A DNA stretch of 64,000 nucleotides from Streptomyces fagopyri (lineage in GTDB: Bacteria; Actinomycetota; Actinomycetes; Streptomycetales; Streptomycetaceae), in contig NZ_CP045643.1 in assembly GCF_009498275.1 (NCBI RefSeq), positions 6,882,001 to 6,946,000 on the forward strand, given 5' to 3'. Every line of letters starts with the position of its first letter. Position 1 is the first letter of the stretch. The position numbers were made by a program, and so were the translations under genes. The notes under the pieces are model-generated. The model was not told the DNA's origin. It was given only the letters and a program-made list of their open reading frames with translations, and did no database searches. This document shows, piece after piece, positions 54,456-64,000 of the stretch.

Positions 54456-57413
54456 ATGAGACGAAGAGCGAGAGCGATCCTCGCTGCGGGCGCACTCCTG
54501 TTGGGCGGCGCGGGCATGGCGCCCGTCGCCCAGGCGCAGAACGGGAGTTCGGCCGAACCCGACGTGAACGCCGTGAAGGTGTTCCACGCGGAGGTCACGA
54601 AGCAGCAGATACCCCTGCTGCTCGCGGCCGGGCAGGACGGCCACGAACTCGGTGACCAGAGCGCGAAGAACGGCAAGAGCGCGGTCGAGGTCTATCTGAC
54701 CGACAAGCAGGCCCGGAAGCTGGAGAAGCAGGGCGTCGAGCTCAAAGAGCACACACTTTCGGCCAGGACCGAGGCGCGCGTCGAGGGCGCGGCCCAGGGC
54801 GTGTTCCGGCCGTACAGCGGAAAGGGCAATCTCCAGGAGGAGATCGTCAGGACCGGCGCGGCCCATCCCGACCTCACCAAGGTCGTCTCCATCGGCAAGA
54901 CCCTCAACGGCCAGGACATCCTCGCGCTGAAGCTGACCAAGGGCGCGAAGAAGACGAAGGACGGCTCCAAGCCGTCGGTGCTCTACATGTCCAACCAGCA
55001 CGCCCGCGAGTGGATCACGCCCGAGATGACCCGGCGCCTGATGCACTACTACCTGGACAACTACTCCACGGACAAGCGCGTCAAGAAGATCGTGGACTCG
55101 ACCGAACTGTGGTTCGTGCTGTCGGCCAACCCGGACGGCTACGACTACACGTTCAAGGGCGAGGACGAGCGCCAGTGGCGCAAGAACCTGCGGGACGTGA
55201 ACGGCGACGGCGCCATCTCCACCGGTGACGGCGTCGACCTCAACCGCAACTTCGCCTACAAGTGGGGCTACGACGACGAGGGTTCGTCCCCCAACCCCAC
55301 CAGCGAGACCTACCGCGGCGCGAGCCCCAACTCCGAGCCCGAGACCAGGGCCCTCGACGCCTTCGAGAAGCGCGTCGGCTTCAGGTACGGCATCAACTAC
55401 CACTCCGCGGCCGAACTGCTCCTCTACGGAGTGGGCTGGCAGGTGGCGACGCCGACCCCGGACGACGTGCTCTACAAGTCGCTCGCCGGAACCCCCGAGA
55501 ACTCGGCGATCCCCGGATACCACCCGCAGGTCTCCTCGGAGCTCTACACCACCAACGGTGAGGCGGACGGCCACGCGGGCAACGTCAACGGCATGGCGAT
55601 GTTCACCCCCGAGATGTCGACCTGCCAGACGGCGTCGAACCTCGACCCGAACGACGCCTGGAACGCGGCGGACTGCGCCTCGGTCTTCACCTTCCCGGAC
55701 GACAAGAAGCTGATCGAGCAGGAGTTCGAGAAGAACGTCCCGTTCGCGCTCTCCGTCGCCGAGTCCGCCGCCCACCCCGACCAGCCCGTCTCCTCGGTCG
55801 GCATCGACGCGCCCGACTTCACCCCCGCCACGTTCACCACGTCGTACTCCCGCGGGGCCGACCAGGAGGTCTCCGTCGTCGTCCGCAAGTCCGTGCGCGA
55901 CAAGGAGCTCAAGTACCGCGTCAACGGCGGCCGAACGCACGACATGACGCTCAGGCCCTGGCGCGGCGGCGAGACCTACGGCGGCGCGGACAACCTCTAC
56001 TTCGACGAGTACCGCGCCAAGGTCAAGGACGGAGACCGCGGCGACAAGGTCGAGGTCTGGTTCACCGGTGAGACCAGGAGCGGCAAGAAGACCTCCAGCA
56101 CGCACTTCACCTACACCGTGGCCGAACGGCCCGCGGCCGACACCCTCGTCGTCGCCGAGGAGGGCGCGGCCGCCACACAGTCCCAGGCGTACGTCGACGC
56201 CCTGAAGGCCAACGGGAAGAAGTCCCTCGTCTGGGACGTGGCCACCCTCGGCGCGCCCGACGCGCTCGGCGTGCTCGACCACTTCAGGACGGTCGTCCAC
56301 TACACCGGAGCGGTACGGCCCGCGAACGCCACCCAGGTCCAGCTGCGCGCCTTCCTCAACGAGGGCGGGAAGCTGATCGAGGCGGGCGAGCAGGCCGGCG
56401 GCAACGTCGACCTCGGCGGAGGCAACCTCTCCAACGACTTCAGCCAGTACTACCTCGGCGCCTACTCCCGTACGTCCACCCCGGGAGCCAACGGCTTCAC
56501 CGGCTCCGGCAGGCTCGCCGGATTCACCGGGGCGCTCGGGAACGCGCCCGGCAACCCGCTGAACACCGCGGGCACCTACGGCGTCACCTCGGACTCGCTG
56601 CCCGCCGCCCAGTACCCGCAGTTCGCCTCCAGCGCGGGCGCCGGCCAGTTCGCCGGCACCGTCAACCCCTACGGGCCCTACGCCGGCTCGTTCATGGCCG
56701 CCGCGGTGCACACCGACGACGCCTACAAGCGACTCACCCGCACCATCGACCTCACCGGCGTCAGCGCCGCCGCAAAGCCGGCGCTGCGCACCCAACTCCT
56801 GTGGGACACGGAGCCCGGCTACGACCACGCGATCGTCGAGATCCACACCATCGGGGCCGACGACTGGACGACACTGCCCGAGGCGGGCGGCGCCACCAGC
56901 GGCGAGGTGCCCGCGGAGTGCGAGGCCGGGTTCCTGGTCCACGAGCACCCCTGGCTCAAGCACTACCTGACCGTCAACGCGTCCGGCTGCGCCAACTCCG
57001 GTACCAGCGGCGCCTGGAACAGTCTCACCGGCGCCTCCAGCGGCTGGCAGCAGGTCGCCTTCGACCTGAGCGCGTACGCCGGGAAGTCGGTGGAGGTGTC
57101 CCTGAGCTACATCACCGACCCGAGCAGCGGGGGCCACGGCGTCCTCGCCGACGACACCTCCCTCGTCGTCGCCGGGACGGCCACCGAGACCGAGGGCTAC
57201 GAGACGTCCCTCGGCCCCTGGAGCGCCGCCGGACCGCCCCCGGGCAGCCCGGCCGTCCTCAAGGACTGGGCGCGCTACGGAGAACTGTTCAAGACGTACG
57301 GGGGGATCACCACCGGTGACACCGTGCTGCTGGGCTTCGGCCTGGAGCACGTCACCGCGGCGGCCGACCGCGCGGCACTCCTGGGGAAGGCGCTCACGGC
57401 TCTGAAGAGCTGA
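54456..57413 (+). CDS. Secreted M14 zinc carboxypeptidase
   Basis: A 985-residue secreted metallopeptidase that would release C-terminal residues from peptides. The Sec signal peptide ends near AQA-QN (residue 28). A propeptide-like region follows. The M14 catalytic domain (about 115-450) has zinc ligands H182, E185 (HAREW) and H316, with NRN at 263-265 and the catalytic Glu E386. C-terminal beta-rich domains (about 460-985) resemble immune-inhibitor-A/bacterial-specific accessory domains. ATG 54456 with GGGGGG upstream is chosen; ATG 54405 lies in the promoter. TTGACT at 54384-54389 is a likely -35. Confidence 0.93.
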   Translation: MRRRARAILAAGALLLGGAGMAPVAQAQNGSSAEPDVNAVKVFHAEVTKQQIPLLLAAGQDGHELGDQSAKNGKSAVEVYLTDKQARKLEKQGVELKEHTLSARTEARVEGAAQGVFRPYSGKGNLQEEIVRTGAAHPDLTKVVSIGKTLNGQDILALKLTKGAKKTKDGSKPSVLYMSNQHAREWITPEMTRRLMHYYLDNYSTDKRVKKIVDSTELWFVLSANPDGYDYTFKGEDERQWRKNLRDVNGDGAISTGDGVDLNRNFAYKWGYDDEGSSPNPTSETYRGASPNSEPETRALDAFEKRVGFRYGINYHSAAELLLYGVGWQVATPTPDDVLYKSLAGTPENSAIPGYHPQVSSELYTTNGEADGHAGNVNGMAMFTPEMSTCQTASNLDPNDAWNAADCASVFTFPDDKKLIEQEFEKNVPFALSVAESAAHPDQPVSSVGIDAPDFTPATFTTSYSRGADQEVSVVVRKSVRDKELKYRVNGGRTHDMTLRPWRGGETYGGADNLYFDEYRAKVKDGDRGDKVEVWFTGETRSGKKTSSTHFTYTVAERPAADTLVVAEEGAAATQSQAYVDALKANGKKSLVWDVATLGAPDALGVLDHFRTVVHYTGAVRPANATQVQLRAFLNEGGKLIEAGEQAGGNVDLGGGNLSNDFSQYYLGAYSRTSTPGANGFTGSGRLAGFTGALGNAPGNPLNTAGTYGVTSDSLPAAQYPQFASSAGAGQFAGTVNPYGPYAGSFMAAAVHTDDAYKRLTRTIDLTGVSAAAKPALRTQLLWDTEPGYDHAIVEIHTIGADDWTTLPEAGGATSGEVPAECEAGFLVHEHPWLKHYLTVNASGCANSGTSGAWNSLTGASSGWQQVAFDLSAYAGKSVEVSLSYITDPSSGGHGVLADDTSLVVAGTATETEGYETSLGPWSAAGPPPGSPAVLKDWARYGELFKTYGGITTGDTVLLGFGLEHVTAAADRAALLGKALTALKS

Positions 57414-57440
57414 TTCCGGGCGACTGCCTCGTCAACATCG

Positions 57441-57480
57441 AGGGTGTTCCGTACCCCTACTGGTGGGTACGGAACACCCT
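57441..57480 (+). terminator. Terminator after the M14 peptidase gene
   Basis: A perfect 16-bp stem, AGGGTGTTCCGTACCC (57441-57456) and GGGTACGGAACACCCT (57465-57480), with an eight-base loop, 27 bases after the stop. Confidence 0.93.
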
Positions 57481-57537
57481 GCCGTGTATGGGGCATCTCA
57501 ATGTCACTCCAGACGTCTCAGGGAGGTAGGGTTCTAG

Positions 57538-58614
<1,077 letters not shown>

Positions 58615-58643
58615 GTCACGGAGCAAGGCACCTCGATGTGAGC

Positions 58644-58685
58644 ACAGGGCTCGGGCAGCGCAAGGCCGCGCTGTCCGAGCCCTGT
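58644..58685 (+). terminator. Strong hairpin between gap and pgk
   Basis: ACAGGGCTCGG (58644-58654) pairs perfectly with CCGAGCCCTGT (58675-58685), and the stem continues through CAGCGC/GCGCTG. It probably reduces read-through from gap, so that gap is made in excess over pgk and tpiA. Confidence 0.8.
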
Positions 58686-58743
58686 CTCGCGTACGGATCG
58701 ATCAGCCCTCCCGGATCTCAAGAGCCTTCCTAGGAGTCCCTTC

Positions 58744-59955
58744 ATGAAGACGATCGACGAACTCATCGCCGAAGGCGTGGACGGCAAGCGGGTCTTCGTC
58801 CGCGCCGACCTGAACGTGCCGCTGGCCGACGGCCTCATCACGGACGACGGCCGCATCCGCGCCGTCCTGCCCACCGTCAAGGCGCTGGCCGAAGCGGGCG
58901 CCAAGGTGATCGTCGCCTCCCACCTGGGCCGTCCCAAGGGCGCCCCGGACCCCGCCTTCTCCCTGCTGCAGCCCGCCGAGCGCCTCGCCGAACTCCTCGG
59001 CGCCCCGGTCGCGTTCGCCCAGGACACCGTGGGCCCCGCCGCCCACGACGCGGTCAAGGCCCTGGAGCCCGGCCAGGTCGCGGTCATCGAGAACCTGCGC
59101 TTCAACGCGGGCGAGACGTCCAAGGACGACACCGAGCGGGGCGAGTTCGCCGACCAGCTCGCCGCTCTGGCCGATGTCTACGTGGGCGACGGTTTCGGCG
59201 CCGTGCACCGCAAGCACGCCTCCGTGTACGACCTCCCGGCCCGTCTGCCGCACTACGCCGGCTACCTCATCGCCACCGAGGTCGGCGTCCTGAAGAGGCT
59301 CACCGAGGACGTCAAGCGTCCCTACGTCGTCGCTCTCGGCGGCTCGAAGGTCTCCGACAAGCTCGCCGTCATCGACGAACTGCTCGGCAAGGCCGACCGG
59401 CTGCTCATCGGCGGCGGCATGGCCTTCACCTTCCTCAAGGCGAAGGGCTACGAGATCGGCGCCTCCCTCGTCCAGGACGACCAGCTGGCCGCCGTCACCG
59501 AGTACGTCGAGCGCGCCGAGAAGAACGGCGTCGAACTGGTCGTCCCGGTCGACGTCGTGACCGCGGCGCAGTTCCCGGACCTGAAGACCAAGGCCCCGTC
59601 CCACCCCACGACCGTCGCCGCGGACGCCATCCCGGCCGACGGGATGGGCCTCGACATCGGTCCCGAGACCGGTGCCCTGTACGCCTCGAAACTCGCCGAC
59701 GCGGCCACCGTCTTCTGGAACGGTCCGATGGGCGTCTTCGAGCACCCCGACTACGCCGAGGGCACCAAGGCGGTCGCCCAGGCCCTCCTCGACTCCCCGG
59801 CCTTCACGGTGGTCGGCGGTGGCGACTCCGCCGCGGCCGTCCGCACCCTGGGCTTCGACGAGACGGCATTCGGCCACATCTCGACCGGTGGCGGCGCCTC
59901 CCTCGAATACCTCGAGGGCAAGACGCTCCCCGGCCTCGCCGCACTGGAGGACTGA
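58744..59955 (+). CDS. pgk: Phosphoglycerate kinase
   Basis: A 403-residue two-domain kinase transferring phosphate from 1,3-bisphosphoglycerate to ADP. Signatures are [25 protein letters not shown] and, in the C-terminal nucleotide domain, [13 protein letters not shown] and GGGDSAAAV (hinge T of STGGGASLE). AGGAG lies before the ATG. It ends five bases before tpiA. Confidence 0.98.
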   Translation: MKTIDELIAEGVDGKRVFVRADLNVPLADGLITDDGRIRAVLPTVKALAEAGAKVIVASHLGRPKGAPDPAFSLLQPAERLAELLGAPVAFAQDTVGPAAHDAVKALEPGQVAVIENLRFNAGETSKDDTERGEFADQLAALADVYVGDGFGAVHRKHASVYDLPARLPHYAGYLIATEVGVLKRLTEDVKRPYVVALGGSKVSDKLAVIDELLGKADRLLIGGGMAFTFLKAKGYEIGASLVQDDQLAAVTEYVERAEKNGVELVVPVDVVTAAQFPDLKTKAPSHPTTVAADAIPADGMGLDIGPETGALYASKLADAATVFWNGPMGVFEHPDYAEGTKAVAQALLDSPAFTVVGGGDSAAAVRTLGFDETAFGHISTGGGASLEYLEGKTLPGLAALED

Positions 59956-59960
59956 CCCTT

Positions 59961-60737
59961 ATGAGCACGCGCACGCCGCTGATGGCGGGCAACTGGAAGA
60001 TGAACCTCAACCACCTCGAGGCCATCGCGCACGTCCAGAAGCTCGCCTTCGCCCTGGCCGACAAGGACTACGACGCCTGTGAGGTCGCCGTCCTGCCGCC
60101 CTTCACCGACCTGCGTTCCGTGCAGACCTTGGTCGACGGCGACAAACTGAAGATCAAGTACGGCGCCCAGGACCTCTCGGCGCACGACTCCGGTGCCTTC
60201 ACCGGCGAGATCTCGGGCCCCATGCTGGCCAAGCTGAAGTGCACGTACGTGGCCGTCGGTCACTCCGAGCGACGCCAGTACCACGCGGAGACCGACGAGA
60301 TCGTCAACGCCAAGGTCAAGTCCGCGTTCAAGCACGGCCTGACCCCGATCCTGTGCGTCGGCGAGGAGCTGGAGGTCCGCGAGGCGGGCAACCACGTCTC
60401 CCACACGCTCACGCAGGTGGACGGCGGCCTCAAGGACGTCCCGGCCGAGCAGGCCGAGTCGATCGTGATCGCGTACGAGCCGGTCTGGGCCATCGGAACC
60501 GGCAAGGTCTGCGGCGCCGACGACGCCCAGGAGGTCTGCGCGGCGATCCGCGGCCGTCTGGCCGAGCTGTACTCCCAGGAGCTGGCCGAGAAGGTCCGCA
60601 TCCAGTACGGCGGCTCGGTGAAGTCCGGCAATGTCGCCGAGATCATGGCGAAGGCCGACATCGACGGGGCCCTCGTCGGTGGCGCGTCCCTGGACGCCGA
60701 CGAGTTCGTCAAGATCGTCCGCTTCCGCGACCAGTGA
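59961..60737 (+). CDS. tpiA: Triosephosphate isomerase
   Basis: A 258-residue TIM barrel interconverting dihydroxyacetone phosphate and glyceraldehyde 3-phosphate. Active-site residues: N11 and K13 in AGNWKMN, H101 in VGHSERR and E173 in [12 protein letters not shown]; the phosphate loop is YGGSVKSGN. It starts five bases after pgk and is co-transcribed. A long hairpin follows before secG. Confidence 0.98.
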   Translation: MSTRTPLMAGNWKMNLNHLEAIAHVQKLAFALADKDYDACEVAVLPPFTDLRSVQTLVDGDKLKIKYGAQDLSAHDSGAFTGEISGPMLAKLKCTYVAVGHSERRQYHAETDEIVNAKVKSAFKHGLTPILCVGEELEVREAGNHVSHTLTQVDGGLKDVPAEQAESIVIAYEPVWAIGTGKVCGADDAQEVCAAIRGRLAELYSQELAEKVRIQYGGSVKSGNVAEIMAKADIDGALVGGASLDADEFVKIVRFRDQ

Positions 60738-60770
60738 GTATGCGCTAGCGACGATCCGTCGTACCCTTGC

Positions 60771-60799
60771 GGGGGTCTGGTGACTGTCACCGGACCCCC
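60771..60799 (+). terminator. Hairpin between tpiA and secG
   Basis: GGGGGTCTGGTGAC (60771-60784) pairs with GTCACCGGACCCCC (60786-60799), one mismatch, almost no loop. It is the terminator or attenuator of the glycolytic cluster, 36 bases before the secG GTG. Confidence 0.8.
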
Positions 60800-60834
60800 G
60801 TCGTCCATCCAGTTCCGAGGAAGTTGGTCCAGCC

Positions 60835-61071
60835 GTGGTTTTGGGGTTCTCGATCGCCCTGATCGTCTTCAGCCTGCTGCTGATGCTGCTGGTGCTGATG
60901 CACAAGGGAAAGGGCGGCGGCCTGTCCGACATGTTCGGTGGCGGCATGCAGTCGTCCGTCGGCGGCTCCTCGGTCGCCGAGCGCAACCTCGACCGCATCA
61001 CCGTGGTGCTCGGTCTGCTCTGGTTCGCGTGCATCATCGTGCTCGGCATCCTGATGAAGGTCAACAACTGA
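60835..61071 (+). CDS. secG: Protein translocase subunit SecG
   Basis: A 78-residue subunit of the SecYEG channel with two transmembrane helices (about 2-20 and 55-74) and the Gly-rich cytoplasmic loop KGKGGGLSDMFGGG typical of SecG. GTG 60835; ribosome site GAGGAAG. The position after tpiA is conserved in many Gram-positives. Confidence 0.95.
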   Translation: MVLGFSIALIVFSLLLMLLVLMHKGKGGGLSDMFGGGMQSSVGGSSVAERNLDRITVVLGLLWFACIIVLGILMKVNN

Positions 61072-61131
61072 TCAACGGCTGACATCGGTACGGCCGCACA
61101 ACCGCACAGTACGCAAGCACGATCCACACGT

Positions 61132-61181
61132 AAGGCCCCATGTCCGGTACGCGCCCGCGGGCGCGGCCTATCATGGGGCTT
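61132..61181. terminator. Large hairpin between secG and the RbpA-family gene
   Basis: AAGGCCCCATG (61132-61142) pairs with CATGGGGCTT (61172-61181); inside, GCGCCC/GGGCGC (61151-61164) forms a second stem. It is probably the secG terminator and can fold on either strand. Confidence 0.65.
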
Positions 61182-61212
61182 GCGTCTAGGGGTGGGGTGC
61201 AACTCCAATCAC

Positions 61213-61240
61213 TGGACGCGCGTTGGGCCTTACGTAGACT
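61213..61240 (+). promoter_or_regulatory. Vegetative promoter of the RbpA-family gene
   Basis: TGGACG (61213-61218), a 16-base spacer and TAGACT (61235-61240) make a good HrdB-type promoter, giving a leader of about 60 bases. Confidence 0.6.
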
Positions 61241-61306
61241 GAGGCGCTCGCAGCGAAGCGTCACGCCGACTCGCTTCGCGGCACCATCACGCAGGGAGTT
61301 ACGACC

Positions 61307-61642
61307 GTGGCAAGTGGCAACGCGATCCGAGGAAGCCGGGTCGGGGCGGGGCCGATGGGCGAGGCCGAGCGTGGCGAGTCCGCGCCCCGGCTGCGCATCT
61401 CCTTCTGGTGCTCCAACGGGCACGAGACGCAGCCCAGCTTCGCCAGCGACGCGCAGGTTCCCGACACCTGGGACTGCCCGCGCTGCGGCTTTCCCGCCGG
61501 ACAGGACCGGGACAACCCGCCGGACCCGCCGCGCACCGAGCCGTACAAGACGCACCTGGCGTACGTACGGGAGCGGCGCAGCGACGCCGACGGCGAGGCG
61601 ATCCTCGCCGAGGCGCTCGCCAAACTGCGGGGCGAGATCTAG
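61307..61642 (+). CDS. rbpA: RbpA-family RNA polymerase-binding protein
   Basis: A 111-residue RbpA-type protein, which stabilises the vegetative sigma-holoenzyme in actinobacteria. The zinc-ribbon-like core has C35, H39, C57 and C60 (SFWCSNGH, TWDCPRCG), followed by the conserved THLAYVRERRSDADGEAILAEAL helix region (in parts) that contacts sigma. Its sequence differs clearly from the principal Streptomyces RbpA that I know, so it may be the paralogue sometimes called RbpB. GTG 61307 with AGGGAG upstream. Confidence 0.88.
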   Translation: MASGNAIRGSRVGAGPMGEAERGESAPRLRISFWCSNGHETQPSFASDAQVPDTWDCPRCGFPAGQDRDNPPDPPRTEPYKTHLAYVRERRSDADGEAILAEALAKLRGEI

Positions 61643-61855
61643 GAGTTGTGAACCGGCTGGACACCGAGGGGTGTCTGGCCGGAGCTGTTTCGCAGCACGT
61701 CCGGGTACGGAATCGTCGTGCCCGTGACCGCGCGCCCTCAGGCCGTGCACGACCGGCGGCGTGCCCGTGCCCCCTTCCATGCCGGTGCACCGCGTGCCCG
61801 TGCCGTGTGCGAGCGGTGCGTAGCCGTGGCGCCGCCACGCGTGAGCAGGCGGTAG

Positions 61856-61876
61856 TCACGGGCCCCGGGCCCGTGA
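61856..61876. terminator. Perfect palindromic hairpin downstream of the RbpA-family gene
   Basis: TCACGGGCCC (61856-61865) and GGGCCCGTGA (61867-61876) around one base. It lies in the 489-base gap 61643-62131 before the MFS gene, which otherwise holds only repeats and a promoter. Confidence 0.55.
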
Positions 61877-61911
61877 GTCGGCGGGTCGCCGTCCCCGTCC
61901 GGTCTTGACCT

Positions 61912-61975
61912 CGCCCCGTCCGGGTGGCGTCCCGTTCTGGTGCCGCCCCGTTCGGGTGGCTTCCCGTCCCGGTCG
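61912..61975 (+). repeat. 32-bp tandem repeat, two copies
   Basis: CGCCCCGTCCGGGTGGC and the sequence following it (61912-61943) recur at 61944-61975 with a few changes, with further degenerate CGTCCCGGTCG elements. Non-coding. Confidence 0.65.
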
Positions 61976-62078
61976 GGCCCCGTCGCGCTGGTTTCCCGGG
62001 GTGGCGGCCTGTCGTGGGGGCCGGGCGTCCCCGTGTGTCGTCGCCCGGTCGGGCTCGCCCCGGCCGCTCCCCGCCCGA

Positions 62079-62101
62079 TTGTCAGTGGTGCCCCCTACGG
62101 T
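62079..62101 (+). promoter_or_regulatory. RecA-NDp (PafBC-type) DNA-damage promoter of an MFS gene
   Basis: TTGTCAGTG (62079-62087), eight bases, TACGGT (62096-62101): a perfect copy of TTGTCRGTG-N8-TAnnnT, 30 bases before the MFS GTG. Confidence 0.88.
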
Positions 62102-62131
62102 TGTCGAAGTGGCGGCAGTGGAGGGGGCGTT

Positions 62132-63403
62132 GTGGCGGGGGTCGAGGCGACGGCTGTGCGGGTGCCCGCGTGGCGCGGGGGATTCGGGCGACTGTGGAGC
62201 GCGGCGGTGGTGTCGCGCTTCGGGGACGCGCTGCGCACCGCCGCGCTGCCGCTGATCGCCGTGCGGCTCACGGACGACCCTTTCGTCATCGCGTCCGTCA
62301 CCGCCTGCGGCTACCTCCCGTGGCTGCTCTTCGGGCTGCTCGGCGGCGCGGTCGCGGACCGGGTGGACCAGCGCCGGGCGATGTGGGCCGTGGACACCCT
62401 TCGGGGCACGCTGGTCGCCTGCTTCGGCCTCGCCGTCGGGCTCGGCCACGCCTCGATCGGGCTGCTGATCGCGCTCGCCTTCGCCCTGACCAGCCTCCAG
62501 ACCCTCTTCGACAACGCGTCCACGGCCCTGCTGCCGTCGCTGGTGGACAAGGAGGCGCTGGGCAGCGCCAACGCCCGGCTGATGACCGGCCAGCAACTCG
62601 CCGGCGGCTTCCTGGCCGGCCCGTTCGTGCCGCTGTTGCTCGCCGCCGGAGCCGCCGTGCCGTTCGCCGCCGACGCCGCCACCTATCTGCTGGCCGCCGC
62701 GCTGGTGGCGTCCCTGCGGATCGCGGCGCCCGAGCGAAGGCCCGGACCGGCCGGCAGCACCCTGCGGGCGGAGGCCGCCGAGGGACTGCGCGCGCTGCGG
62801 CGCGACCGGGTGCTGCGTGCCGTCTGCACGGCCACACTGCTGTGCAACATCGGCATGGGCGCCCTGATCGCCACCCTGGTACTGCACGTGACCGGCTGGC
62901 TGCACGCGGGAAACGCGGGATTCGCCGCCGCGATGACCGCCTTCTCGGCCGGAAGCCTGGCCGGCGGGGCCCTGCTGGCACAGCGTGTCGCACGCCGGTT
63001 CGGGCGCGTTCGCGGCCTGTTCCTGGGCGGAAGCGTCCAGACGGCGTCCCTCCTGCTCATCGGCACCGTCCGCCAGTTGGGCGTTCTTCTGCTGGGCATG
63101 GTCCTGCTCGGAGTGATGAGCATGGTGTGGAACGTCAACCAGGTCACGCTGATGCAGCAGCGCAGCCCCCAGGCCATGGTCGGCCGCATCAGCGCCGCCT
63201 TCCGCACCGCCTCCACCTCCGGGGCCCCGGTCGGCGCCCTGCTCGGCGGCACGGTCGCCGCGGTGTACGGACTGAACGGGCCCGCGCTGTTCGCGGCCGC
63301 GCTCTTCGCGCTCGCCGTCGTTTCGCTGATACCCGCGCTCAAGCCGGACGTATCTGTTGTTGAGCCGGACGACGGCGTGACGACAGCTCACGTCAAGCCC
63401 TGA
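62132..63403 (+). CDS. MFS transporter (MdfA/enterobactin-exporter-like) behind a DNA-damage promoter
   Basis: A 423-residue, 12-helix major facilitator of the multidrug/siderophore-exporter type (AVADRVDQRRAMWAVDTLRG, FDNASTALLPSLVDKEALGSANARL, QRSPQAMVGRISAAFRTASTSGAPVGALLGG as typical segments). GTG 62132 has GGAGGGGG upstream, and an extended frame to 61940 is repeat-derived. Its promoter has the DNA-damage motif seen before uvrB, so it may expel genotoxic compounds. The substrate is unknown. Confidence 0.9.
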   Translation: MAGVEATAVRVPAWRGGFGRLWSAAVVSRFGDALRTAALPLIAVRLTDDPFVIASVTACGYLPWLLFGLLGGAVADRVDQRRAMWAVDTLRGTLVACFGLAVGLGHASIGLLIALAFALTSLQTLFDNASTALLPSLVDKEALGSANARLMTGQQLAGGFLAGPFVPLLLAAGAAVPFAADAATYLLAAALVASLRIAAPERRPGPAGSTLRAEAAEGLRALRRDRVLRAVCTATLLCNIGMGALIATLVLHVTGWLHAGNAGFAAAMTAFSAGSLAGGALLAQRVARRFGRVRGLFLGGSVQTASLLLIGTVRQLGVLLLGMVLLGVMSMVWNVNQVTLMQQRSPQAMVGRISAAFRTASTSGAPVGALLGGTVAAVYGLNGPALFAAALFALAVVSLIPALKPDVSVVEPDDGVTTAHVKP

Positions 63404-63475
63404 TCAATTAGGTTGGGACCGGCAGCGGGGCGAGGTACGCAGCAGCGCACGCAGGAGAGAAGGCGGAAGTCACAG

Positions 63476-64000
63476 ATGAACGCAGACACCCGTACCAGGC
63501 TCGACCGGACGCCCGAGTGGACCGCTCTGGGGGAGCACCGCGAGGAACTCGCGGAGACCCATCTGCGGGACCTTTTCGCGGCCGACCCCGGGCGCGGGTC
63601 CGGATTCACCCTCCAGGTAGGCGATCTGCACATCGACTACTCCAAGCACCTCGTCACCGACCAGACACTGCGGCTGCTCCAGGAGCTTGCGGTGGCCACG
63701 GATGTGTTCGGGTTGCGGGACGCGATGTTCCGGGGTGAGAAGATCAATGTGACCGAGGACCGTGCGGTCCTGCACACGGTGTTGCGTGCGCCGCGGGACG
63801 CGGTGGTCGAGGTCGACGGGCAGAACGTGGTCCCGGGGGTGCACGCGGTCCTGGACCGGATGGCCGCTTTCGCCGAGCGGGTGCGGTCGGGCGAGTGGAC
63901 CGGTCACACCGGCCGGCGGATCAAGAACGTGGTGAACATCGGGATCGGCGGTTCCGATCTGGGTCCCGCGATGGCGTACGACGCGCTGCGGTCCTTCACC
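63476..64000 (+). CDS. pgi: Glucose-6-phosphate isomerase, 3' end cut by window
   Basis: The first 175 codons of phosphoglucose isomerase (glucose 6-phosphate to fructose 6-phosphate), running off the window edge without a stop. Family features visible are [40 protein letters not shown] and the phosphate-binding [11 protein letters not shown] (about residues 151-161). ATG 63476 with GGAGAGAAGG upstream. With gap, pgk and tpiA nearby, it rounds off a glycolytic neighbourhood. Confidence 0.95.
   Translation, partial: MNADTRTRLDRTPEWTALGEHREELAETHLRDLFAADPGRGSGFTLQVGDLHIDYSKHLVTDQTLRLLQELAVATDVFGLRDAMFRGEKINVTEDRAVLHTVLRAPRDAVVEVDGQNVVPGVHAVLDRMAAFAERVRSGEWTGHTGRRIKNVVNIGIGGSDLGPAMAYDALRSFT

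Noticed and set aside
62079..62101. Ordinary -35/-10 promoter reading of TTGTCA and TACGGT
   Set aside because: The gap between the hexamers is 11 bases, far too short for a vegetative promoter, whereas the RecA-NDp motif fits exactly.
61940..62131. N-terminal extension of the MFS protein
   Set aside because: It is translated from a 32-bp repeat and the promoter itself; GTG 62132 has a strong ribosome site.

Overview
The window is a piece of a Streptomyces (or very close relative) chromosome. GC content is very high, third codon positions are almost all G or C, GTG starts are common, and the gene set is diagnostic: WhiA, an RbpA-type protein, a mycothiol-type maleylpyruvate isomerase family enzyme, XRE/DUF397/HATPase regulator sets, and one rare TTA leucine codon. 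I see no phage, insertion sequence, CRISPR array, rRNA or tRNA. The final gene (pgi) is cut by the window edge.

Layout. 1-8.5 kb: FUSC exporter-like protein, DUF899 protein, a small orphan gene, an ABC exporter half-transporter, and a WhiJ/AbaA-like regulatory locus (primase-like protein, HATPase, XRE regulator, DUF397) arranged around a compact array of inverted repeats. 8.7-15.9 kb: MocR regulator with a divergent AhpD-like gene, glutamate synthase small subunit, DUF1772, DUF2293, a uridine-kinase-like protein without a P-loop, and a CBS protein. 15.9-25 kb: CorA, a methyltransferase, pseudouridine-5'-phosphate glycosidase with its PfkB kinase, a glyoxalase-fold protein, formaldehyde dehydrogenase, a cupin, an MFS transporter and an O6-alkylguanine-DNA alkyltransferase. 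25-34.6 kb: GDPD lipase, a three-MHYT sensor, uvrB, two TerD-family genes, TerC behind a yybP-ykoY (Mn2+) riboswitch, and a Ca2+/H+ antiporter. 34.9-41.4 kb: MHS transporter, aroQ, an amino-acid ABC uptake operon, a metallo-beta-lactamase-fold hydrolase and the MDMPI enzyme. 41.6-48.5 kb: uvrA, a LacI/PfkB sugar operon, a Rieske protein and an XRE regulator. 49.2-64 kb: the overlapping uvrC-rapZ-yvcK-whiA operon, a secreted M14 carboxypeptidase, gap-pgk-tpiA-secG, an RbpA-family gene, an MFS exporter and pgi.

How the genes work together. All three nucleotide-excision-repair genes (uvrA, uvrB, uvrC) and an alkyltransferase lie here. Direct reading of the promoters shows the LexA-independent DNA-damage motif TTGTCRGTG-N8-TAnnnT (RecA-NDp, the PafBC target in actinobacteria) in perfect form before uvrB, the alkyltransferase gene and, unexpectedly, an MFS exporter. 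A one-mismatch copy stands before the TerD gene and a weak copy before uvrC. This suggests that the TerD pair and the exporter belong to the genotoxic-stress response. A second theme is metal/ion handling (CorA, TerD, TerC with its riboswitch, Ca2+/H+ antiporter). Central carbon flow (gap, pgk, tpiA, pgi, LacI-fructokinase) and the YvcK/RapZ/WhiA cell-wall and sporulation module complete the picture.

Most unusual sequence-level observations: the DNA-damage promoters; a 36-bp in-frame duplication of the psuG stop/kinase start junction that appears to have created a roughly 120-residue N-terminal extension on the kinase; a TerD protein fused to a degenerate FtsK-like domain; and a 16-bp inverted repeat embracing the terC promoter upstream of its riboswitch.
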